Assembly: GCA_022984795.1 (NCBI GenBank)
Contig: JALIHJ010000011.1
Span: forward strand, 1 to 64,000
Origin: Fabrea salina
Taxonomy: Eukaryota > Ciliophora > Heterotrichea > Heterotrichida > Fabreidae
Length of the DNA stretch: 64,000 bases
Direction of reading: 5' to 3'
Positions within the stretch are counted from its first letter, which is position 1. Each line of letters begins with the position of its first letter. The notes under the pieces are model-generated. The model did no database searches. It was not told the origin of the DNA and saw only the letters and a program-made list of their open reading frames with translations. Below, one piece after another: positions 47,774 to 55,924 of the stretch. A program made the position numbers and the translations under genes.

Positions 47774-48205
47774 CTAGTTATAGGTGTTGATGAAGTCTTG
47801 GTAGTTTAAGTAACCTTGATGGTCAAAGGGTAGTTGTTTCATGATGATTTTAACTTCTCTTTCAGAGCGGCACTGCAGAAGAACTAACTCTAGTTGTTCG
47901 GAGTGGATCTTGTTAGAAGGCGAGTCTTTCCCAGCAAAGAACTTAAAGGCCCGCATGATTTCTTGGTTGGTGTGGTCACTCTTCTTTTCGGGGTTCACAG
48001 TTTTGTAAAACTGCTGCCAAGTGATTTCCTTCGAAGTGCCTTCGTTGGCCTCCATCATGATCCTTTCGGCAAAACTTAAGTGGTCTTCGAAGCCGAGTAC
48101 TTTCAGGAGCCTTTGGATTTCTTCAGCGTCGATGGAACCAGACTCGTCGATGTCGATGAAGTCAAAGAACTCCTTGCACTCCTCCATGGTAAAGGGCCTA
48201 CTCAT
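47774..48205 (-). CDS. EF-hand calcium-binding protein
   Basis: 143 aa with a calmodulin/centrin-like layout. The first EF-hand is canonical (IDIDESGSIDAEEI, about 18-31). A second partial hand and two degenerate ones follow; the last (FDHQGYLNYQDF) retains glycine and part of the loop. Length is typical of calmodulin-like or centrin-like proteins, though centrin's basic N terminus is absent. It should bind one, perhaps two calcium ions. Its stop is TAG. Confidence 0.9.
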   Translation of the reverse strand: MSRPFTMEECKEFFDFIDIDESGSIDAEEIQRLLKVLGFEDHLSFAERIMMEANEGTSKEITWQQFYKTVNPEKKSDHTNQEIMRAFKFFAGKDSPSNKIHSEQLELVLLQCRSEREVKIIMKQLPFDHQGYLNYQDFINTYN

Positions 48206-48297
48206 TCTTTATTAGACTTTTAAAAGTTTTAATTTATTAAAGTTCTAAGTCCCAGGGTGCTAAGTTGCAGAGAAAATATGAAGCACATATTTTTTTG

Positions 48298-48645
48298 ATG
48301 GTGGACCAAGTTAAGCCAATCCGAAAGCCCTTTGAAATATACTCTCCCCAGCCTAAGAGACGCACAGTTGAGCAATTACAGACAAACCCTTTCGTTAACA
48401 AAGCTGACATTTTTGAGGAATCGGAACTTAGTTCCGAAATTTCTCAGATTCTTTCGCGGCACTCAGTGCCCGACTTGAGAGAGCTAAGCAGTTCTTCAGA
48501 CTCTCCTAAATATACAGTTCGCAGAATGCCGAGACGCCTGAACACTAACCCTGTAGTTTTTGATGAGAAGTTTTTAGAGTTAGACTCGTCCATGAGCACG
48601 GCTGAACCCGTCTCTCCGCGTTCTGCAGATTTTTGTTTTACTTAA
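48298..48645 (+). CDS. Small unstructured protein, unknown
   Basis: 115 aa from the ATG at 48298; the open frame extends upstream to 48265 only with a non-ATG start. The sequence is Ser/Pro/Arg-rich and probably disordered ([23 protein letters not shown]), with several SP sites. No family is recognised. It is 53 bp upstream of the next same-strand gene. Confidence 0.65.
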   Translation: MVDQVKPIRKPFEIYSPQPKRRTVEQLQTNPFVNKADIFEESELSSEISQILSRHSVPDLRELSSSSDSPKYTVRRMPRRLNTNPVVFDEKFLELDSSMSTAEPVSPRSADFCFT

Positions 48646-48698
48646 TTGCAGTATATATAGTAATTTATTTAATTCATTTTGCCTTCAATATTAACCCA

Positions 48699-49550
48699 AT
48701 GGACGAAAACACCAAAAGTCCCAAACTGAGCATAACTGAAAACCAAACACTCTACCTCTACCAGATTTGGCCAGGAAGAAACCGCTTTTTACTCAACGGC
48801 CACGTAATGCTGGGGCCTCAAAGTGAACAAGGCCTGCAAACACTCACTTTGGTGTGTTTGTTTCTTTTGGAAGTTTTGTTTCTGGTGTTTGCAGGGCCTT
48901 ACTTGTGGTACGAAGTAACTCCTATCCTTCCTTCTTGTTCAGTGTCTGTTTTTTTGAGCTCTCTACTGCTTATGGGGCTCACCACTCTTACAGAACCTGG
49001 CATAGTTCCTCGTTTGGAGGTTTTTGAAGCCTTAGGAGAAGTTCCAGAGTCTCTGAGGACTTTAAGCGAAGGAGGTAAGTTTTGTGCTACTTGTAGGATT
49101 TACAGACCTCCCAGAACTTCTCACTGCAGAGTCTGTGACAACTGCGTGGAAGTGTTTGACCACCACTGCCCCTTTGTGAGCGCCTGCATTGGCAAAAACA
49201 ACTACAAGTTCTTTGTGATGATGACAGTGAGTTTAACAGGACTCGGAGTAGTTAACTTAGCGGGACTCTTGCTGTTTTTCTGCTGTGAACTCACTCAAGA
49301 GACCCATTCAGGCAGGGAACTTGTAGAAGACCAAACTTGGCTTCTTTCAATAGGCATAGCTATAGCACTTCCAGTGTGTGTACTGACTCTTCTAGTGAGT
49401 TTGCTGTGCGCTTTCCACGTAAAAATCATCTTTAGCGGTAAAACTACTAAAGAAGCCCTTACAAAAGAAACTTCTTCGAACTCAAGTACTTGCTTTTCCC
49501 AGCACTCTTGGTTCGATGCTAGAATCAAAGTTAATGTAAATAAAGTCTAA
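48699..49550 (+). CDS. DHHC palmitoyltransferase (second copy)
   Basis: 283 aa from the ATG at 48699 ([11 protein letters not shown]); the frame opens upstream but without ATG. It has four membrane spans, with [19 protein letters not shown] and [11 protein letters not shown] in the cytosolic loop, DHHC at about residues 162-165. This has the canonical DHHCP motif and a longer N terminus than the copy at 34045, which has DHHCKW. The C terminus carries acidic and Ser-rich sequence. Five bases separate it from the TTLL gene. Confidence 0.95.
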   Translation: MDENTKSPKLSITENQTLYLYQIWPGRNRFLLNGHVMLGPQSEQGLQTLTLVCLFLLEVLFLVFAGPYLWYEVTPILPSCSVSVFLSSLLLMGLTTLTEPGIVPRLEVFEALGEVPESLRTLSEGGKFCATCRIYRPPRTSHCRVCDNCVEVFDHHCPFVSACIGKNNYKFFVMMTVSLTGLGVVNLAGLLLFFCCELTQETHSGRELVEDQTWLLSIGIAIALPVCVLTLLVSLLCAFHVKIIFSGKTTKEALTKETSSNSSTCFSQHSWFDARIKVNVNKV

Positions 49551-49555
49551 CTTAT

Positions 49556-52500
49556 ATGGAAAAAAAGGAATCCTTGCTACGTAACAGGCGGCTGGAAAAG
49601 CTCTACTTGCCTTTCGAAGACCCTTTCAAACCTGCTCCTCCCTGCGTTTCGATTCCTAAAAACTCCAGAAGACCTACCCCCAAAACTCGCAGATTCAAAA
49701 TTGCCAACGAGAGTTTGAATGAAAACTCTCGAACAGAGTCAAGGACCTCCATCCAGTCAGAACTTGAAATTCCTGAGTTGAGGTTTGAATCCTTAAGTTC
49801 CACAATTTCTCTGGAAGAAGCTGTTAAGTTTCCTACTCTTTCTCAGAAAAAAACCACCACCAATTTAGTTCTTGGGTCTCCTTACCAGTCTAAGAGAAGC
49901 AAAAAACCCTCCATCTTCAAAAACCAACTAAGTCCTAAAAGACCCAATGACTTAGCTATGCAGTCCAGGTCTAGCGGCTTTAAAGAACAAGCCAAATCCA
50001 CCACGCCAGTTATATCTAAGAACGCAGGGTCTTCTAAGGGGTTTCACAAAAAGTCTGTTAAAGTGAGAAAAGGTCCACCTTCTGTTCAAGACAGGTCAGA
50101 TAAAAACAGGGACGAAAACTTAGATCTGCTTTTAGCAAGGCGCAATGCTAATGACTTGAACCTACTCATGAACGAGTACCTTAAAAGAAAACAGTTATCC
50201 GAAACCACTAAGGTCTTTGTAGGAGGAGCCGACCATATCAAAAGGGCACTGGTTAAGAAAGGCTGGGTGGAAAACAAAAACCCTTCTTCAATTGCTTTCC
50301 ATTTGAAGTGGACGATTAGTGACAGTGACAACGACTACAAACAACTGCTTCCAGGCCAGTTTTTCAACCACTTTTTCAACAACAGACAACTCACAACTAA
50401 AAGTGGCCTGCTCAAAAACATGAGGAATGTAAGTGAGTACGGAGTCAACCCCCAAAAGATCTTTCCAAGGTGTTACGACCTTGGAGATTCTGTCCAACTC
50501 CAAGAGTTCATTACTGACTACAACCAAACTGCAGTGTTTAGTATCCTCAGGTACTACTCTGGACTGCACAAAAAAGGAGCTTCAGAACCTACTAACTTGG
50601 GTCTTTTGAAGTCAGCCATTACCTATGGCCAGAGTTTCATAGAGAAAATCACAGACAGGTGTGAACAAACTGAAAGACCCACTTCCTCCAGGAGACGTTT
50701 CTACACAGAACCTGAAATTAACGGCCTTGTAGAACTAAGTCAAAGTCTGCCGCCTAAGAATATACCTGAAACCTGGGAGGTTCCTCCGGACTACATGCTG
50801 AATGCTGTTGTTCACATAGTTAAAAAACTCGACTTACTTACTCCACAGGCTTCTTTAGAAGACTTCTACAACATTTGGATACTTAAACCTGGGCAAAATG
50901 CCCGTGGTTCAGGAGTTAAGTGTTTAAGGGGATTGCAAGAGATCCTTGACTCTGGAAAGATGCAATCGCGGGTAGTTCAGAAGTACGTGGAGACTCCTTT
51001 GCTGCTGCCTACTAGCAGTGGACTGTGCAAGTTTGATATAAGACAGTGGGTCTTGGTAACTAGTTTTGAGCCCCTAACTGTGTACTTCTACAACTCTTGT
51101 TACTTAAGACTCTGCCAACAAACTTTTACATTAGACAACCTAGACCCTTACCGTCACTTAGCTAATTACACTATTCAAAAAACAGCTGCTAAAAGCCAAG
51201 AGGACACAGTGTGGTCACTACTCCAGTTCAGAGAGTACCTTTCTGATCAAGGCGTTGACTACGACAGCCAAGTGTTGCCTGAAATTCACTCCTTGATTAT
51301 AAGCACATTGAAAAGTGTGAGTGAATCTATAGAAACTAAAGAGGGGTGCTTTGAGTTGTATGGGTTCGACTTAATACTGGACAGGACTTACAAGCCTTGG
51401 CTTTTAGAAGTTAACCTGAGTCCAGCTTGTGCAGAAAGAACTGACTGGATGAAAGAGATGCTGGACTGCATGTCGGAGGGACTCTTAGAAATAGTTCTGG
51501 AGTCTTCAGTGCCAAGTGGAACTAAAAGTGATACTAACGAGTGGGTGCTTCTTTACAAAGGAGAGTTGCCTCCTGAAGGGGAAGTTGAAACTATGATGTG
51601 CAACTTAGAAGTATGTGGAGAAAAATTGAACATCCGCAGAGAAAAGCAGATGGAAAGGAAGTTTGTGCTGACTAGAGCAGCACTTACTATTCAGAAGGTT
51701 GCTAGGGAATTCATAGCTAGAGTGAGAGTTAGAAGAGCCAAAGAAACTAAGTTAGTTCTGTTGATTCAGTCAGTTTTCAAAAGAATCCAGAGCAAAGAAA
51801 GACTTAAGGCACAAGTTAGACTTGTCAGTGCTGTTTTAGTCCAAAGCCACTTCAGAAGGTTTTTGGCCCAAAAAGAACTCAAAAAACTCAAGAAAGAAAA
51901 AGCCATTAAGTACATCCAAGCCCACTTAAAAGGTGCCAAAAGCAGAAACAACTACAAAAATATTAGGCAAAAAAGGGCCTGTGTAGTGCTGCAGAAGTCT
52001 TTTAGAAGGAAGTTGGCTTACATTTCAAGAGTCAAAGCTCTAAACTACCATAACAAAGTACTGAGGATCCAAAAGTTCTGGAAACGAAGATTCAAGTTAC
52101 TTAAAAAACAAGCCACTAACATCCAAAGAACTTGGAGGGGCTACAAAGGAAGGTTGGCTTTTGACAAAGAAAAAGCTTTCCAAAACAGCATAAGAGTTAT
52201 AAAATGCTCTATCAGGCGCAAATTTGCCTACGAGCACTGCAAACACCTTAAGTACACCAGAAGTGCTTTGCTTTTGAGAAGTATCTTAAAACAGGGCTTT
52301 GCTTTTATCTGTTTACAAACTTGTTTAGAAGCTAAAAGCAGCATAGTTATCCAAAAACACTTTAAAAGGCACAAAGCCACCCAACTACTCAACAAGATGA
52401 AGCACGAAAGGAAGCAACTACTTGCAGCTGTAGCTAACATCCAGAGCCACTTAAAAGGCAAACTAGAACGAAACAAGTTCAAAAGTTGCATTGAAAACAA

Positions 52501-52876
52501 AGCTGCACTTAGTATCCAAAGGGTCTACAAAGGGTACTTGGCCAGAGAGTACTTCAGGATACTTAAACTAGTTCACAGAAGTGCTACTAAGATCCAGAAG
52601 TTCTACAGAGGCTTTAAAGGAAGAAGGAAGTTCCAAATGCTCCTGAGGATCCGCAAACAAGAACACCAAAGAAAAACCCGCCAGAAAAAACTCAAAAGAG
52701 AACAAGAAATCAGAGCTATCCAAGCCTCCGAAAGACTGTTTAAGAACAGAGCAAGTGTTTTAGGCACTTACGACAACTTCAAACAGAAAAGAGGCATTTC
52801 TAAAGAAAAACTCTTCAAAAGAAGCTCCAAAACTTCTGAAAGGACTCTCAGGAAACCAGAACAAACCAAGCGTTAA
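49556..52876 (+). CDS. TTLL3/8-type tubulin glycylase with IQ repeats
   Basis: 1106 aa. Residues 1-190 are Ser/Lys-rich and likely disordered. A tubulin tyrosine ligase-like domain at about 205-655 has the TTLL3/8 features: VFVGGADHIKRAL, KPGQNARGSGVKCL (ATP grasp), VQKYVETPLLL, KFDIRQWVLVT and FELYGFDLILD...WLLEVNLSP. TTLL3/8 enzymes add the first glycine to tubulin side chains in cilia. The C-terminal 400 residues carry about twelve IQ-like repeats (IQxxxRGxxxR), docking sites for calmodulin-type light chains. This combination could let calcium regulate the enzyme. Most motif residues are intact, so activity is likely. Confidence 0.93.
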   Translation: MEKKESLLRNRRLEKLYLPFEDPFKPAPPCVSIPKNSRRPTPKTRRFKIANESLNENSRTESRTSIQSELEIPELRFESLSSTISLEEAVKFPTLSQKKTTTNLVLGSPYQSKRSKKPSIFKNQLSPKRPNDLAMQSRSSGFKEQAKSTTPVISKNAGSSKGFHKKSVKVRKGPPSVQDRSDKNRDENLDLLLARRNANDLNLLMNEYLKRKQLSETTKVFVGGADHIKRALVKKGWVENKNPSSIAFHLKWTISDSDNDYKQLLPGQFFNHFFNNRQLTTKSGLLKNMRNVSEYGVNPQKIFPRCYDLGDSVQLQEFITDYNQTAVFSILRYYSGLHKKGASEPTNLGLLKSAITYGQSFIEKITDRCEQTERPTSSRRRFYTEPEINGLVELSQSLPPKNIPETWEVPPDYMLNAVVHIVKKLDLLTPQASLEDFYNIWILKPGQNARGSGVKCLRGLQEILDSGKMQSRVVQKYVETPLLLPTSSGLCKFDIRQWVLVTSFEPLTVYFYNSCYLRLCQQTFTLDNLDPYRHLANYTIQKTAAKSQEDTVWSLLQFREYLSDQGVDYDSQVLPEIHSLIISTLKSVSESIETKEGCFELYGFDLILDRTYKPWLLEVNLSPACAERTDWMKEMLDCMSEGLLEIVLESSVPSGTKSDTNEWVLLYKGELPPEGEVETMMCNLEVCGEKLNIRREKQMERKFVLTRAALTIQKVAREFIARVRVRRAKETKLVLLIQSVFKRIQSKERLKAQVRLVSAVLVQSHFRRFLAQKELKKLKKEKAIKYIQAHLKGAKSRNNYKNIRQKRACVVLQKSFRRKLAYISRVKALNYHNKVLRIQKFWKRRFKLLKKQATNIQRTWRGYKGRLAFDKEKAFQNSIRVIKCSIRRKFAYEHCKHLKYTRSALLLRSILKQGFAFICLQTCLEAKSSIVIQKHFKRHKATQLLNKMKHERKQLLAAVANIQSHLKGKLERNKFKSCIENKAALSIQRVYKGYLAREYFRILKLVHRSATKIQKFYRGFKGRRKFQMLLRIRKQEHQRKTRQKKLKREQEIRAIQASERLFKNRASVLGTYDNFKQKRGISKEKLFKRSSKTSERTLRKPEQTKR

Positions 52877-52888
52877 CATGTTAATATA

Positions 52889-54589
52889 ATGTCCACTTTT
52901 AAACCTCAAAGCCGTAAAAGCAGACAACACGCTTCTGTGTCTTCCTTGGTTTGGTCCCACAACTCCTACCAAAGCCTCAAACTCCCCAGCATCTACTCGT
53001 TTCCCGAAATCTCCCCCAAAACAGGGTCTCTCAATAACTTTCTTGAAGAAGGAAGTCCTGAGTCACCTAGGAAACCCAAGAAAACCCGCAAACTCTTCGT
53101 CACTATGAACGAAGAACTCTCTGGAAGCAGTTTGCAAAAGAACCTTACAGTAGTTAGTGAAGCCCAAATGGAGCTTTCTTCTAACAACCCTCGGAAGTCA
53201 CTACTTTACGACAAACACCTAATTAACAGGCGCAGAGCTGCCAGCAAAATCTGTGAAAGCATAGTTAACGACGTCAAACAGCAGTTTAAAATCACCCTTA
53301 AAACTCCAAGAGCCTCTGAACCAAACCCTGCAACTCAAAAGTTAGAAGAAATCCACCAGAAAACCAAGCAGTTCAGGAACTTGCCAGAGAAACTCAACGC
53401 AGTAGAGTCAATTATCAAAGGAACTTACTCTGAAAAGCCAAGCAGCTTCAAGCGCAAAGTCCTTAAAAACTCAGTGACCAAGCAAAACGTTGAGTCTTCG
53501 CCCCGATCTCAAAGAAGCCCCGAAGACGAACTCATGAGGAGTTCTGGACTAGCAAGTATGCTGAGTGGTTCTCAAAAAGAACTAGGTTCCTACACTTTTA
53601 TGATCAAGCTCATTCAGGGTTCTTTTCCTAAGTTACTCAACTTACTTGAAAGTTTCGATTACGAAGTTTTTACTCAGAGTTTAACTAAAAAACTGCAGTG
53701 GAAGTCATACAGTTCAGTTTTCAGAAAGAAGTTTGTGTCGATTAACAAGTACTGTCTTAACTTCCCCTTTTTAGAACTGTCCACTCAAGAACTTTTGTTT
53801 AGTGTTTTGAACTTTTCAAGTTACTCTAAGCTTAAAAGACTCGACCTTTCAAAAAACAAGGTTGAAGGCAGGGTAGGAGTGGTGCTGCTAAGTGCACTTA
53901 ACAAGTTCTCTAGTGAGTTAGAAGACTTGGACCTTTCTGAGTGCAGCTTAAACTCAGAAACCCTGCAAGGAGTTCAAGAACTACTTGTAAAGCCCAACTC
54001 TAAACTCAAACAACTCAGACTCCAAAAAAACAACTTCAAAGACTCAGGGGCTTGCTTAGTAGCTTTTGGGTTGTTGAAAAACAACTGCATTGAGTTCTGC
54101 AACTTAAGTCACAACAAAATAGAAGTAGCTGGAGGAGTGGCTCTGGCCAAAGCCCTTAGAATCAACAGGTCTTTGCTGGGAGTTAACTTTTCGTCTAATG
54201 AACTTTCAGGATTGCCCTGCAGGGAGATTTCAAGAGCTCTGATAATAAACAACAAGGTGAAAAACTTAGTTATGAGCACCTGTGGAATAACTGACCAGGA
54301 CACCAAAGAGTTTTCGCACATGCTAGCAGGGAACAACTCTATTCAAGAACTGCACTTGAGTTACAACTTTATTGGACCTAAAGGAATTAAAGCTTTGTCA
54401 CACGGGGTCTCCAAAAACAAGAAGCTGGTTCACTTAGCTCTTAGCGGAAACTCTGAAGTTAAACTTAAACACTTAGAAGCACTTAAAGGGTTTGTGCGCA
54501 GGGATACTGAACTAGACATAGCTAGGGAAGAAGACTTCATCCAGGTATCAGAGACTGAGCAGTTAAGTTTAATGAAGTACATAGAGTAA
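52889..54589 (+). CDS. LRR protein with disordered N terminus
   Basis: 566 aa. The N-terminal 225 residues are Ser/Lys/Pro-rich and disordered. From about 305 to 545 there are eight or so leucine-rich repeats of RNI type (LKRLDLSKNKVEG, LEDLDLSECSL, CNLSHNKIEVAGG, LHLSYNFIGPKG). The second part resembles the TCTE1/NLRC3-like LRR proteins; TCTE1 is a nexin-dynein regulatory subunit. The N terminus does not help. Another LRR scaffold in the window, separated from the TTLL gene by 12 bp. Confidence 0.88.
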   Translation: MSTFKPQSRKSRQHASVSSLVWSHNSYQSLKLPSIYSFPEISPKTGSLNNFLEEGSPESPRKPKKTRKLFVTMNEELSGSSLQKNLTVVSEAQMELSSNNPRKSLLYDKHLINRRRAASKICESIVNDVKQQFKITLKTPRASEPNPATQKLEEIHQKTKQFRNLPEKLNAVESIIKGTYSEKPSSFKRKVLKNSVTKQNVESSPRSQRSPEDELMRSSGLASMLSGSQKELGSYTFMIKLIQGSFPKLLNLLESFDYEVFTQSLTKKLQWKSYSSVFRKKFVSINKYCLNFPFLELSTQELLFSVLNFSSYSKLKRLDLSKNKVEGRVGVVLLSALNKFSSELEDLDLSECSLNSETLQGVQELLVKPNSKLKQLRLQKNNFKDSGACLVAFGLLKNNCIEFCNLSHNKIEVAGGVALAKALRINRSLLGVNFSSNELSGLPCREISRALIINNKVKNLVMSTCGITDQDTKEFSHMLAGNNSIQELHLSYNFIGPKGIKALSHGVSKNKKLVHLALSGNSEVKLKHLEALKGFVRRDTELDIAREEDFIQVSETEQLSLMKYIE

Positions 54590-54612
54590 CTTTAAATAAT
54601 GAAGTTTAAATA

Positions 54613-55923
54613 ATGGAAGAACAAGGTGACACTGTTATCTCCGAAGTAGAAGTGCCTAACTACTTAGAAGAGTACCTAAACATAGCTTTTAACTTCTTCG
54701 AAACAGAAGACTATGAGAGCAGCTTAGACGCTTTGTGTCAAGGCGAAGAATTGATAGAAGCTATTGCTAGTCAAGGTGGGTCTGTGCACCCTAACTACGT
54801 GATTTGCATTCTGAACAACTTAGCAGCGACTTACAGGAAGCTAGGGGACCTTTCCAACGCAGCAGCTTACTTAGACGCTTCCATTCAAAACTGCAACAAC
54901 TTCAAAAATAACTACACAAGTCTGCAAAATAAGGTGCTGGGCGAAAAGGTCAAAAAAGGCAAGTTCCTTTGCGGAGCTTACTTGCAGCTTAGTCAAATCT
55001 ACTTAGAAATGGGCAACAAACAAGAAGCAGCCAAGCAAGCAAAGTCAGCTTTAATCCATATTCAGGTGGCTTTGGAAAACACGTTAAAGTTGTGCAAAGC
55101 CCAACTCACTACCCACAAAGCACTTATTTCTTCAGCTAGAATCAGAAAACGAGTTTTGAACCCTCAGTACAACTTGCTAGGAAGTCCACACTACTTACAA
55201 AACTATGAAACCATTAGCAAGATAAAGCCTGTGTTGGAGTTTTTGGTGACGAGTGAGTGCAGTGTAAATAAACCCAGGTCTTTCAAAACTACTTACAGAG
55301 AAGCTTTGGGAGTACAAAAGGAAAACACCTGGGTTGTGAACTTTTCAACGGAAGAACTACTTGAACTGCAGTTTGTGAGCTTTGAGCAGTTAGAACCTGA
55401 GTTCAGTATTGAAACTGAAGTAACCCCTAAAAGTGTGATTCTGAAGTTACTTTTGGTAATTACAACTTATTTCACTACAGGCAAGCAAATACAACTCTCA
55501 GCAGAGCAGCCCTTTTCGAGGCACTCCAAAAAAGAGTCCTACTTTTGGTTTAAAAAAGCTATGAAGCTCTGCTTGCAGTTCCTGCCTACAAACAGCCAAA
55601 TTTCTAAGCAGGTCAGACACAAATTCAGCACTCTCAACAAAGACATCAAAAGTTCCAAAAAGATCGAAAAAGAAATTAAGAAAAAGGTCAGGAGTTCCCG
55701 ACAGTTAGAGTTCCCCGTTAAAAACACTATGAATAGTTCCAACAACCGTTCGCATACTTCTTTTCTGCGCAGAAGACAAGAAAACACTCCTAGCAGACTG
55801 CAAAGCCGGTCCTTTTTAAAGTCCAAAGATCCCGAAAAGTCTTTTAAAGGTGACTGCAGGTCGCTTTCTTCGCAAAAAAAAGACAAAATGCCTGCTTTGG
55901 ACATTTTTAGTAAGCATTGCTAA
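54613..55923 (+). CDS. TPR-type protein
   Basis: 436 aa. The N-terminal 160 residues show TPR-like helix pairs (LNIAFNFFETEDYESSLDALCQGEELI, CILNNLAATYRKLGDLSNAAAYLDASI, GAYLQLSQIYLEMGNKQEAAKQAKSAL). The last 110 residues are basic and disordered with Ser/Arg patches. It is probably a scaffold for a ciliary or cytoskeletal complex; no family assigned. It ends one base away from the stop of the converging ULK4-like gene. Confidence 0.87.
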   Translation: MEEQGDTVISEVEVPNYLEEYLNIAFNFFETEDYESSLDALCQGEELIEAIASQGGSVHPNYVICILNNLAATYRKLGDLSNAAAYLDASIQNCNNFKNNYTSLQNKVLGEKVKKGKFLCGAYLQLSQIYLEMGNKQEAAKQAKSALIHIQVALENTLKLCKAQLTTHKALISSARIRKRVLNPQYNLLGSPHYLQNYETISKIKPVLEFLVTSECSVNKPRSFKTTYREALGVQKENTWVVNFSTEELLELQFVSFEQLEPEFSIETEVTPKSVILKLLLVITTYFTTGKQIQLSAEQPFSRHSKKESYFWFKKAMKLCLQFLPTNSQISKQVRHKFSTLNKDIKSSKKIEKEIKKKVRSSRQLEFPVKNTMNSSNNRSHTSFLRRRQENTPSRLQSRSFLKSKDPEKSFKGDCRSLSSQKKDKMPALDIFSKHC

Positions 55924-55924
55924 C

